A DNA stretch of 64,000 bases from Helopsaltes ochotensis (lineage: Eukaryota > Chordata > Aves > Passeriformes > Locustellidae): the NCBI GenBank assembly GCA_013400155.1, contig VXBM01000537.1, positions 290,219 to 354,218 on the forward strand, read 5' to 3'. The notes below the pieces were generated by a model that saw only the letters and a program-made list of their open reading frames with translations, had not been told where the DNA came from and searched no databases. Position 1 is the stretch's first letter; every line of letters starts with the position of its first letter. This document shows, piece by piece, positions 38,401 through 49,900 of the stretch. A program made the translations under genes and the position numbers.

Positions 38401-40603
38401 TAAAGTACACTTCTGAGTCTGAAGTTATCAAAGAAGATAGGAGAGATTTATGCTTTTTCATGAGACAGGTTAAACCAATATATGAAACTTGTAATGAACT
38501 TTCTTGTCTTAAATACAATAACACTGTTGTGGCCTTCTGGACACTCATGTTTTTCATTTATCCTTCAGAGGATGGTGCAACATTTTTAGGGTGTGCAATA
38601 TTTCACCTTCTGCTAAAAGGCATGTTATGTAGGGGAATGTCATGCCATGTTATCAATGTCATGTAAGAAAATTTTGTGAGGTTTTTTTTTTTTTTACATT
38701 AAATATGGCCAATATCACATCTATTCTAAAATAACAGACAAAAAATTAAAGGTATTTAAAATGATCTTCCCAGAGTAGCTATCCTAAAGAGATGATATGA
38801 AACATAGGTGCTTCACTGGTTCCTACTAGTATGTAATACACTCTCACTCAAATATGAACACAGTCTACTACTGAGATTTACCTGCATTGTCCTATACTAG
38901 TCACCTGTTACTGACATGAAGAAATCAGCCTAACAGGTTGCCAAGCCTTTCTTAATAGATTAGCAGAAAAAATTCCAGGAGAACTGTTGATTTTGGAGAA
39001 CATATTTTAAGTATTCCAAATTTTGTTTCACCAGTTGTCAGAATCAGAAAGGGAGGTTTCTGTACTCCTTGCAAAAATGTCTCATTATCGCTGACTTGCT
39101 CTGGGTTTTTAAATGAGATTCACATTTGTAGCTGAAATGAAACCAGATATCCTTGACAGGAAAACATGTGCTGTAAGCAGAATTTGATGTCCTAGATAAA
39201 CACAAAAAAATCTGCTGCAGGGTTTTCTTCAGCTCCTCCCAAATGGCCCCTTGGAGTGGCTTCATTTTTTCCTTGTGGTAGACACCCACAAGGTACGAGC
39301 CATAGAAACATTCCTTTTTGGATACATTTTTACATTTACCCTCTTGTTTTCTGGCCTAACAGAAACCCTGTTCCATTGATCATCTCAGTCTGGGGGTGGG
39401 TGGCAGGTGCCACGTTTTGGCTTCTCCCTGAACCCCTTGTGTGCAGCACCTGGTCACTGTGCACGATGCTTTCATCCAGTATAAAAAAAAATCTTGTTTT
39501 GGCTGGCACGTGATAGCTTGTGTAGACCAACACAATTGGAGTTAGTCAGGTTCAGACCTGATAGTTGGCAAAAGGCTCTGTGTTAAATAAAGGGGATTCC
39601 CAAATGTATGTAATATGTTGCCTCTGGAGTCGTGTTTCTAATGAGTTCCCCACCTAGCACCTGAAAGGGAATTTTGGAAACAAAATGGGAAACAGAAAAG
39701 AAAATATTGATGGTTCCTCTGTGGAAATCCAGGGTTTGCCCCTGCACAGCATCCTGAAGGCAGCATCTTATTTCCTGTGGTTCAGATGGAAGAGAGAAAT
39801 GACACGGATAGTGAAAGATATGCAGGTTCCTCAGGTTGGACAGACCCACATGGACTACGAAGGTGGAGGTCTGGCAAGTCATTGGGAGACCAGAATGAGT
39901 AGGCAACTGATGAAATTTCCATGGCAACAGAGAAGCTCTTGCTTGCATTGCACAGAATTAAATTGCCCCAGAGTACAGGGCAGCTTTAATTCACATTAAT
40001 TCACATTGAGTACTTTCTCAGCAAGACAGACCTGCCGAGGATTGTTGGACACCAATAAAACATATGGCTCAGAATGTTCTGAACTGTGAACTGTTGTCTG
40101 GGTCTGGGATGGGATCCTTAGGGAAAATACAGCTCCTAGTTTGCATTTTTATTCTACTCCTTTCTTTCCCAGCTGAGGGCCACTGCAAGAGATGGGATGC
40201 TGGGAGGTCTTCATCCTGCCCTGACTATTCACCCTCAGAGAACCTGCCTAGTCCTGTAGAAAAAAAGGAAAAGAAGTCTCTGTATCTTTCAAAATACAGT
40301 TATTCAAGATTGATCTCAAAGCTGTGAGTTTTTAAAAGAAAATATTTCATCTTCAGATAGAAACTTCTGTTAGAAATAATACTGAGTGTTAACAAGAAGT
40401 GCCTTGTTGACCCCTGTTTGGATCAGAGGGGAATGATATTAACCTGAAATAAGAATTACAGGACATATTTACAGCATGTGTGAAGCCAGAGATTTACAGC
40501 ATGTGTGAAGTCACGAGACTGTCCAGGAAGAGAAAACTGGGTGAGTGCCAGTGGCAAAAAACCTGAGGAGTTAGCAACATGATCAGAGCAGAGTGTACAT
40601 TTC

Positions 40604-40635
40604 CAGAGCTTTAATAGATTTGTATTAAAGCTCTG
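40604..40635. repeat. Perfect 13-bp inverted repeat with 6-nt loop
   Basis: Arms CAGAGCTTTAATA and TATTAAAGCTCTG are exact reverse complements around GATTTG. It lies just upstream of a CR1 tail. Confidence 0.9.
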
Positions 40636-40639
40636 AAAA

Positions 40640-41096
40640 TCCCCAAACACTTGAAGATGATTGATGGGCTGGAGCACCTCTCCTTTGAGGACAGGCTGAG
40701 ACCATGGTGGTTGTTCATCCTGGAGAAGAGGAGGCTCCAGGGAAACCTTAGAGCAGTCTTCCTTGTAACTAAAGGGTACCTAAAGGCTTACAGGAAAGCT
40801 GAAGAGGGACTTTTTATGATGGAATGCAGTGATAAGGAAAGGTGGAATGACTTCAAACTGGTAGACTTAGGTTGGATATTAGGAAGAAATTCTTAACTGT
40901 GGGGGTGGTAAGGCACTGGAACAGACTGCCCAGAGAAGCTGGGGATGTCCCATCCCTGTGAGCGTTCAAGGACAGATTGGATGGGGCTCTGAGCAACCTG
41001 GTCTAGTGGGAGGTGCCCTTGCCTGTGGCAGAAGGGTTGAAATGAGGTCACTTTCAAGGTTGCTTCCAACCCAAACTTCTTCTATGAGTCTATGAA
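40640..41096 (+). pseudogene. CR1 LINE 3' end with ORF2 C-terminal remnant
   Basis: In the sense direction this reads as the end of CR1 ORF2: MIDGLEHLSFEDRLRP, then LEKRRLQGNLRAVF, then DFKLVDLGWILGRN. These match the usual GLEHLSYEERLRELGL, LEKRRLRGDLIAAF and RLDIRKKFF blocks. It is followed by 'ggaacagactgcccagagaagctggggatg', 'gattggatggggctctgagcaacctggtctagtggg' and a terminal 'cttctatgagtctatga' remnant of the 8-bp CR1 end repeats. It is a 5'-truncated dead copy but the best preserved CR1 tail in the window. Confidence 0.92.
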
Positions 41097-44010
41097 AAAA
41101 ATAGAAGGAGTAGGGGGATTGTACAAGGACATAGTAGTTTTACTATTTCTATATGAATATTGCTAAGAAAGTAACCAGGTTTCATATACATACTCAGACT
41201 CCTAAGAAACTGGAGTAACTCATACAACAGCCAATGGAGTAGTGCTGATGACGATGCTGGTGACTTTAGTTCTGCCAGGGCTGCCTGTGTGTGTGCAAGT
41301 CTGGACCAGGGACTGATATTTTGTGCCTTTCCTGAGGTGACAGAGGAGGAAGCTCAAGTGTGCCAGCAGATGGAAAAACAAAGATTTGGGGCAGAGGGAG
41401 GAAACCTGCACATGTGGTAGAGCTCAGATTGCTGTGAAAAGCAGAGAAGTTCTGGACAAAACATCAGCTCTTTGGATAATTACAGCAGCCCTTTGTAGCC
41501 TTCAGAAGCCCTTTGTTTTTTTCTTCACTTCACTTGTGAGTAAATATTTTGGGGAAAAGTGAATAAAATGCTACAGTTTCAGCAGTGAAAAAAACAATGG
41601 CAAGTGAAGACATCTCAGTGTTGACCTCGAGTACTGGAGCTGAGAGCCTGACAAAGGAAGCTTCCCTGCATCAGGCTGACCTGAGCACCTCACTGGCTGC
41701 TGCTGCAACTTGTCTGAAAGCCAGTGAGATTTATGTTCTGGAATATATGGTTTATTTAACTATTCTCACTGACCCATGAATATACCTACTGTATAATTTA
41801 TTGGAATGTTAGTAGTTCAGTCCTGTGATGTTTGTGGTAGAAAATCTTCACTTCGAGCCAGTGGGAAATTTTGTTAGGGTGAGGAGTGCAAGACTGGTCT
41901 CTGCCTTGCCTTTTTTCTTTTCCATTGCAACACAATTAACCTTTTCATTAGAAGAGCTCTGTTCCAAATAAGCAAACTTCTCAATGTGTATTACTGAGCC
42001 ATTTCAAGCTGTCTCTTGCTTTGGAACAAAACATCTTTGTTCCAGCCATGCATGACATTTGAAGACCTATTTATACAATGTGTCAGCTCCATTTGTTTTC
42101 TTCATCCTGATATTTTTCTCTGTATTTTTAGTTAGCCATCCAGATTGCAATGAGTGAGGTTGCTTCTAGTTTCCTCCTGTGCTTCTGCAGACTGAGGCAC
42201 TGGCTGCCTTTGTCCTTTCTCCACTTTTGTGGGCAGAGGTGAAATGACCCCAAATCAGATGCAATTCTGCCTACTTCATCCTGTTTGTACTGAGACCAGC
42301 AGCACCAGGCTGCTGTGGGATAGACAGATGGCAGAAGGACCTGCTGTTATGACAGTTTCTCCCCTGATGTCCTGCCTGTGGGTAGCACACGGCTGCAATC
42401 CCTTCTGCTGGAGAGGTCTCACTGAGGCACAGACTTCCAAGCTGCATCAGTAAATAAGTCCTCCTTGCAAAATACCTGCTTTGTCCTTAGACATTCATGG
42501 TTTGTCCTAAGTCTCATACCAGTCATTCATGTTTGGCAGCACAATGCTAACTGATCCAAGAAAATCCAACAGAAAATTGAAAAAGAAAAAAAAAATCAAG
42601 ATGTTGGGTAATAAAGCTTTTAACATCCTGATTTTGAGTAAGTGTAGATAGTTATGGTGTTTGCCCAATCTCTCCCTTTTAAAGAATTTATCTATCTTGG
42701 GAAATGTCCTGTCTTCTAGATATCCAGGGTAGTGCTATGCCTACTACTCAAGCAGCAACATGATGTCTAGCCCAGTATTAGCATTTCCTAGTAACAAATG
42801 AAAATCAAAGTCCTTTTTTTGAAATCTTTTACACAACCTGCCAGCAAAAGATTTCCAGCTGCTTTAACATGTACAGGGTGCCAGGAAACTACTGCAAGCC
42901 TCACTTTAACCAGAAAAGGAGCCTGCAGCTGCCAGCCCAGCAGTGGTAAGCCTCGAGCTGCAGTAGCAGAGCCTCATCTGCTCTCTCCAATACTGTTGTC
43001 ACCAGGAAGGTTGGGGAAGAAGGGTGAAACACCTCCATGCAAGCAACACTGCTCCTGCCAGCTGCTTCATGGCCCACTCAAAGCCTGGTAAGACCAATGC
43101 ATCTGCACTGACCTTCCGCTTCCCCATCCCTGTAATAGCAGACAGAAGGGCTGTTAAGAAGAGAGATTGAACTTCAGAGCACCTCACAGCTGTGTTTTAC
43201 ATAGACACTCCCTCCAGCTCTTGGGAAAGTGCACAATCTCCTCTGAATGCGGAATTGCGGGTCATTTCCATGCCAAACACTTAATGTGTCCAGCTTTTGA
43301 ATGTGATGGATGGGCTTCTGCTGCAAGAAGTGGAGGCAGTGGCATGTGAGGAGGAATGCCTTCGATACTGTGCGCTTCGAAAGCCAGGCTTGCGAGTTTT
43401 GCTGTGCGTTCCAGCAGCTAAGGTAGAGCTATGTGCATGGTCCCTACCAGCACAAATGAAACCAAGGCATCCATATGCTGTGCATTAATAGTGTTTGATC
43501 TCCTGCACTCTGGCTCACTGCTCAGATGCTCCCTCCTCCTCTCTGTAGCAGTACCAAGTGTGGTGTTGAAACCCGTAAGTCTGTGTGTGTTTATGGGCTC
43601 TGTGATGGGAACTGCAAAGCTTAACATGAAACAGTTGAGAAAATGTTGCTGGCCACAGCCACAAAACCTGTCCTCATCTGTTCCGTGATGATGGTGGAAA
43701 ATTACTTGAGTTTTATTTTCCTGTTCAAAGATGAAGGAAAAAGAACTGCCGAAGTAGATGGAATTTAGACCAACTGATGTGATACCTGGATTAGCAAAGC
43801 AAAATGCAATCTCCTCTGAGTGCAGGAACTGCACTTTCAAGTCAATTATTGCAGTGATTCAGTTATGTTTCACTAAGAAGCTACAGACACCTCTGATCCA
43901 CATTAAAGATGTTGGTGAGATAGGCCCCACAGCATTTTCTCATGCAGATTGGGAAACTGGGCAACACTGTAACTTGAAAATTTTATGACGGGAAGCACAA
44001 ACAACAACCA
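41097..44010. other. Intergenic DNA downstream of GDNF, no gene seen
   Basis: No exon recognised. On the - strand a second AATAAA occurs at about 43,711-43,716, which could be a longer GDNF 3' end, but the sequence at 44,030 is better placed. Open frames at 43,418-43,840 (-) and 43,431-43,688 (+) overlap and show no domain. Confidence 0.55.
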
Positions 44011-44029
44011 CATAACAATAGAAATGAAT

Positions 44030-44035
44030 TTTATT
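44030..44035 (-). terminator. GDNF: GDNF polyadenylation signal (predicted)
   Basis: AATAAA on the - strand with a GU-rich downstream element 15-40 nt further on, the expected arrangement for cleavage near 44,012-44,020. Confidence 0.6.
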
Positions 44036-44183
44036 TTGTAAAAAGTTATAAAATGAATATTGTACAAAAATAAAGTCTGTAGAGAACTTTGGTTGATTAA
44101 CACAAATGACTGAGACATATAATTGCAGGTGAAGTAAAAAAATCCAGAGAAGCACACTCCTGTCTTCAGCAAGGTCTAAAAAC

Positions 44184-44287
44184 TAAAAAAAAAAAAAAAA
44201 AAAAAAAAAACAAAAAAAACCAAAAAAAAAAAAAAAAAAACAAAAAAAAAAAAAAAAAAAAAAAAAGAAAAAATTTGAAAAAAAAAA
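44184..44287. repeat. Near-pure poly(A) tract (poly(U) in GDNF mRNA sense)
   Basis: About 104 nt almost entirely A on the + strand, broken by a few C, one G and a TTTG. It lies within the predicted GDNF 3' UTR, where the mRNA would carry it as U. Confidence 0.95.
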
Positions 44288-45558
44288 TCACAAACTTTAC
44301 CCTTTTGTATTTTGAACATAGAGATTTTCTTTGCTTGCAGCCTCTTCAAGCTGCACAGAAAATGCTTTGAGGCAAGTTTTCATCAGCTGGGGCAAGGGAA
44401 AGCACAGCTCTAAGCGCTGTTGCCAATCAGCTGCCTGGCAGTGCAGCTGACCCTCCACCTGGCAGGTGTTCAGTGCCCACATCGTGCCAGTGTGGTGGTG
44501 TCACCACCCCTGAGCAGCATGGAGGGCATGGCATCCCCGTGGCAGTGTGAGAACAGACCCTGTGGGTGGTTCTCCAGGGCTATCCCCTCTCCACCCAGAA
44601 AAGCAGCGGAAGTCGGGGATGAATTACATGCCATACACCCGGTACATCTTTCTATGCCTGTTCTGGACTTTTTTGACCTCTAGACCCTTCTTCAGTGGTG
44701 CCTCAAGGGGCCCAGGGCAAAATGAGTATGGAGAGCCATTACATGCATGAGATAAAAGGTTGGACTGTGGTTTTCAATAAGGATTTTTTTCATGTTGCTT
44801 TTGTGGGAGTTGATGCTTCACTGGTTGTCAGGTATGTCTAGTGACCTGCACTCCTGCTCCTTTGGGAAAAATGTCTCCAGAATGAGAGCTTGTGTTAGCG
44901 GTCACGTACAAACACCTTTGCTGTACAAACTCCCTCCTCCTAAGCAAACTTGGACTGTTCTGCTGCATGGTGATGATCCTGTAATGTTTCAGCAAATTAT
45001 ACAAAACACTCTGGTTATTTAACACAACTGTTTACTTGCAGGCTATATTAAATCCAGGACTAACTAGTAAGAGGGATTTAACCTCTTCTATGCGGAAGTA
45101 TGGAAGGAAAAGCTTAAATAAATATAACTAGAAATTATAAGGCTAAATGTGATTATTTTCCACTTGTCAATAGTTATATGAGGTCAGTTGGCATAAATTG
45201 TGAGAAAAAAAATGTGGCTACATTTAAAATATGACTAAAATTAGTTTTTCTAACAAATTGCTAATGTTGAGCCAAGTCCTGCAACCCTCACTTGTCCAGA
45301 GCCACTGCTGGTCCTGCACATGTATAATCACAGCAGTAATTTTCAAAAGGCTTAGTGACAGGAATAAGGGCTGCAGGCTTCAGCACTACCTTTTGTGAAC
45401 ATAATCAAGATTTTGTTTAAAAGAAAAAAAGGTAAAGTAAGTGATTTTTTGCATTCAAGTTAACACTTTCAATCAAAAGCATGGACCGTTGTTCCCAACG
45501 TCTTTGTCTCTCTATATCCCCAAGCGCCATCTACTTTGGCACCTTTGAAAGACACTTT

Positions 45559-45620
45559 AATAAATAAGGAGACTCATTACTGAACTGTAATAAATAACAA
45601 TAACTTAATCTCAATAAATA
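45559..45620 (-). promoter_or_regulatory. GDNF: Cluster of AU-rich elements in GDNF 3' UTR
   Basis: On the - strand UUAUUUAUU occurs at 45,567-45,559 and 45,597-45,589, and UAUUUAUU at 45,620-45,613. Such nonamers are the core of class II AU-rich elements bound by TTP/ZFP36- and HuR-family proteins that control mRNA stability. The effect on this transcript is inference. Confidence 0.55.
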
Positions 45621-46471
45621 TCTTCTGTATACTTATGTCTCTGAAGGGATGCATTGCATCAAGTAGTCTCTCTCAATCATAATGACCAAATAGAAATGTT
45701 ATGCAAGTGACGTTAGTCCTTTGTAAACCTAAAGAAACACATTTTGTGTAGACTGGGCTTGTTATTTCTCTTACTGTACTAGGAAGAAGTGCTTAAAAAC
45801 TCAACTTGTTTTCACAGGTAGCAGAAGAACAAAATCCTGCACTCATTTTGAAGAATCACAAGATGGAAATAACCAAACTTAAATAGTAAGTGGAACTGGT
45901 TTGCTTCATAAGAACTAGAGCCTGGTCATTTTGATATTTGCCCAATGTCATCTTACTTACAAGGGTAATCTTATAGCTTAGGAGTTATCCTAAGCACTCA
46001 GGAACTGCCCTCCAGTGAGCAGTAGTATGATGTGTCTTTCAGTAGAGCTGAGGGCACAGGGGATTAGTAAGGTACTCCTAAGCTACTTCTTAGCTAAGCT
46101 TCCTGGTATAACTGGTATATCATCGCATAACTACAACACAGCGTGGTATGGCAGGGTTGTGTTTTTAAGCACGTTCCTCATGGATTGAGTCTCACTGATG
46201 GTGGACTGAGTCAAACAGGAAAGGTAGCGTGCACATCATCCATCCATCATCATCTCCACCTGAGCTTTTATCTAAATCCCCATAGGACGTCAGAAGTCTC
46301 CATCCTTCTACTCTGCCGCATGCCTCCTTATCCCCAGGCTTTCATGGCTCCTCATTCCGTGTTCTTGGTCCTTTGTCCTCCACTTGGAGCAGACATTTCC
46401 CTGGGAACCTTGGTCCCTCTCTTTGCAGCGTAGCAGGAATGGAAAACTGGTGCTGCCTCGGCATGCAGCTG

Positions 46472-46956
46472 TCAGACACATCCACACCTTTTCGCGGAAT
46501 GTTTTTTCAGTATGTGGTAAACCAGGTTATCATCCAAAAAGGACAGGTCATCATCAAAGGCTGTGGGTCTGCAACAGGCTTGCCTCACTTTGTCAGTGAC
46601 CAGTTTTTTCTTTTTGGTTAAGTTTTTTAAAATTTTGTCATAGGTGGTCTCAGCTGCATCACAAGATCCACTGCAATACCGGAAAATTAGCTCTTCTTTG
46701 GTTTCATATCCCAAATCCAAGTCGGTCACATTTAAATGTATTTCTGTTAAGACACATCCTCGATTTTTGCCCCTTTGATTCCTCCTTCCTTTTTTATTGG
46801 AATTCTCTACGTTTGTGGCTGCATTTTGGCGGTTTCTCTCCCGCCTAGAAAAAATCGGAGTCTGTTTATCTGGTGACCTCCTCAGTCTTTTAATAGTGGC
46901 TTGAATAAAGTCCACTACCTCATCAAATTGATCTGGATAATCCTCTGGCATATTAG
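46472..46956 (-). CDS. GDNF: GDNF final coding exon (end of prodomain and mature factor)
   Basis: This exon encodes the secreted neurotrophic ligand that binds GFRA1 and signals through RET; in vertebrates it guides enteric neural crest, ureteric bud and motor/dopamine neuron survival. After acceptor ctttcccaaacag the exon gives two bases of a Ser codon, then NMPEDYPDQFDEV. A furin-type site RLRR/SPDK (residues 81-84) releases a 134-residue mature chain (85-218), the mammalian length. All seven cystine-knot cysteines are present (125, 152, 156, 185, 186, 215, 217) in the RYCSGSC, QACCRP and RCGCV motifs, with N-glycosylation sequons NVT (133) and NLT (169). A basic heparin-binding stretch (NKKGRRNQRGKNRG) precedes the knot. 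The frame ends at TGA 46,474-46,472. Confidence 0.98.
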
Positions 46957-49900
46957 CTGTTTGGGAAAGAGAGATAAGGCTTTGTCACATGTCAGTTATC
47001 ATGAAATTTGTCCATTCACAGCTCAAAAATATTACACACGTGCAAGCTTTTCAGCCCATCACTTCAGAACACATGCCCAGGACCCTCGGAAATCAAGGAG
47101 AATTTGGAATGGCTTGGATCATCACAGAAACTCATTTGGGGAAAGATAAATGAGACATATTTGTATTTCTCTGTGTGTCTGCTGATGCTTGGTAGCGTTT
47201 CAGCACATCTTTTAATATTGAATGAGCCCTGTGGAAATAGAGGGAAGGAAACATGTCATGGTACGACTATTGGTTAGGAAGTAGATGAATCCACTGCAAA
47301 GAGGTTATACAGACTCTTCCCAGCAAAGCAGCAACAGGAAGAGGTTTCTTTAAAGCAATTTTGTGATTATAGTTGTTAATTATTTTCTTTTCACACCAGT
47401 AGCAGTTAGTATTGCCAAAGCCACCTGTCAGTAAGGTTTTTGGGCATGACAGAAGGAGGATTTCCTGGGGTACCAGGCTGAGATATTATTCCTGGACGAA
47501 TGCCTGGATTTTTACTGCTACTAGGGGATAATTATTTTCATAGCTTTTGCAAAATTTCTCATGTAAGTGTTTTGTATCACAAGATGCTGATCACACTCAG
47601 TAGAAATAGGTCAGAATAGAAGTATTATGTTAATTTTCTAGGGAAATACTATTAATGCATTCTCCTTTTACAAAAATTTAATGTTTAATCTATTTGATTT
47701 ATCATCTGAAATATCACTGATGAATTATTCAAGTAATTTATATGATGAAGTCAATGGAATGTTTTGATACTAGCAGAATGAACCTCTTCAAGAAGGGTGA
47801 AATTAAATGACTTCTTCATTTTCAGTAAGTCCTAAGAGAATGCTCCTTTCTGTACCTAACTCCTAAAATCCAAAGACCAATGTCACACCAGCCTTGCACA
47901 TACAGGAAGTCCATCTCCAATACTCTTACAAATCTTGCAGGAACAAAAAACATTGGGAGAGGCAATATCCAGTGCAGTGCACCTGGTCAGGGGATGGTAC
48001 ATCCATAAAAGGTCCCACTCAGTGAGGTGCTGAGATCAGGATGGCTCCTTAGGCAAAGGCTCAGCACCACATTTCCCTAATGAGCACGGTAAGACAGGAA
48101 CCCCAATGGGTGACAAGGTAGCACTATCTCAAATATAGTGGCATGGACTCTGTTAACAGGAGACAGGAAGGCATGAGGCCATCCTCCAAAACCTAGCAAA
48201 AGTGCACCCTCATATCCTCAGAAGAAGCACCAAATACAGAGGAGATGGGGGGCAGCAGAGTCCTAACTCTGTCAGAGAAAAAACCTGCTGAAACAGAGAT
48301 CATCTGCACATAAGCAGGAATAGGGACCGCTGCCTGAGGCAGCCACATCCTAGAGGCCTCCCTCCAAGATAAAATAGTGATGGATCAGAGGTACATGTTT
48401 TCTGATGGATGGATCCAGCAAAATAGTTTAGACTGGTAAAAGAGTAACAGAGGCTGGAAATCTTGTACCTCCATGAAATGGGGGTGATACAAAGCAAACA
48501 GGATGCTATAAACTGTAGAGTTTGGAACTGAAAAAGGTGAATTACATTTTTTTTACAGATACCCATGCTAAAAATAATAACCTCAGAGACAAGTGTTCAT
48601 GTTCAAAGACGTGAAGGAGGGATGGCTGCTATGTATATAGCTATGTGGGACCTAAACAAGGCAGGACCCTCCACCCAGCCCCATATTCCTGTGACACAAG
48701 GGTAAGTACCCCGTTCTTGCACTCCTCTATCTCTATAGCAGATACTGAAATACCCACTGTGAGCCATACCTACTGGAGGGGGTTGCTTGGATGGATGTGT
48801 CCACAGGATGCATCAACTAGCTCCTTTGCAGAACAGGCTGGTCTGCCTAGTCTGTACAAGTATTGCCCTACTGAGTGAGAACTAGGTCTAGGAAATAGGC
48901 AGGTTATGTTCACTTAAAGCAACAAGGGCTAGACATTTTTCTAAACTCAGTTTAAAAAAGATGACCCACACCTAGGGAGCTCACATAACCCCCATTGCTG
49001 AAGTACAAACTTGGCCCTGACACAGATACAGATGGAAAATAGCTGGCAGAAGGGACTTGTTGCTCAAGATTGAGTAGTTTCTAGATTCCCTACACAGAAA
49101 CTATGTTTCTTAGTCTACAACCAAATAAGAGAAGGATGTAGCTCTGAGGAGAGGGCTCTAGAAGTGCCTTCTCCACTCTGACCTTCAACTGCCCTCCTCT
49201 CATACTCCTGCGACTACCCCAGCCCACACCTCTTTAATGTCTTCCTAGCTCAACCTTTGTACCAACAGTATGATGCAACGAGACCCTGGCTATAGAGAGT
49301 GAAAAATAGTGGGTAGGGAAACATACAAGGGCTTTACAAAATTAATGCAGTGATCAACCATCAGGAAGGGGACAGGAGACAGTTACAGGGAAAGCCAACC
49401 TATATGGAGAGATTATTGTTTGCAATGTTCAACCTTATACTTATCTCAAGCCTGGCACACTGCCAGCGCAGTGAGAGATGTAGGTGTCCCTCTCCTAAGA
49501 AGGGAGAAACAAGACTGTGGATTAACTGAAGAGATAATCCAATGGGGCACATCACTTTTAAATGGCTTGCAATGGAGGGAAAAAAAATACCATCTACCCC
49601 TGTGGAAGTGCTATAGGCAGGAGTGTACTTTGGCTAAATACAGGGTTCAAGCACTGTTCTGCCAACCATACCCTGGAGGGCAGTAGATAGGTGGAGGACA
49701 GGCCCATGTGGTGGACTGCGTTCCTGCCAAAAGCACACGCTGAGGTCTATCCTAGTTCATGTGTGATCCCCACCCCAGCTGCACCAAGGCAGGCAATGCC
49801 ACTGAGAGCCTTCTGTGCTGCAAGAGGCCTGTGATATTGCAGGCTGAGGAAACGAAATCCCACTAAAGAGCCCCATGCTACACTGGCGATGAAGACATGC

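Larger units (their letters stand above)
31230..40639. other. Intergenic DNA between WDR70 and GDNF, no gene seen
   Basis: About 9.4 kb with no recognised exon or RNA gene. It holds a 14-N assembly gap (32,408-32,421), simple A/C-rich repeats near 31,870-31,940, and near 40,467-40,510 a 25-bp unit partly repeated in tandem. Open frames of 100-140 codons (for example 32,022-32,369, 36,113-36,517 and its antisense) show no recognisable domain and overlap one another on both strands. I consider them chance. Confidence 0.6.
44011..46471 (-). other. GDNF: GDNF 3' UTR (predicted)
   Basis: The - strand sequence after the GDNF stop runs about 2.45 kb to an AATAAA at 44,035-44,030. That signal is followed by a strongly GU-rich downstream element (about 44,016-43,994, read as gttatgtggttgttgtttgtg). 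Mammalian GDNF also has a long 3' UTR, so the length is reasonable. Notable contents are three UUAUUUAUU-type AU-rich elements at 45,559-45,620, another UAUUUAUU-like site near 45,117, and a U-tract of about 104 nt (44,184-44,287). Transcript ends were inferred from signals only. Confidence 0.6.

Noticed and set aside
43237..43825. Two similar words (aatctcctctgaatgc / aatctcctctgagtgc) about 570 nt apart
   Set aside because: Similarity covers only about 20-25 nt and does not extend, so it is likely chance.
46949..46951. ATG at the NMPEDY Met as the GDNF translation start
   Set aside because: An intron acceptor lies just upstream and the phase joins to the signal-peptide exon; without that exon the product would not be secreted.
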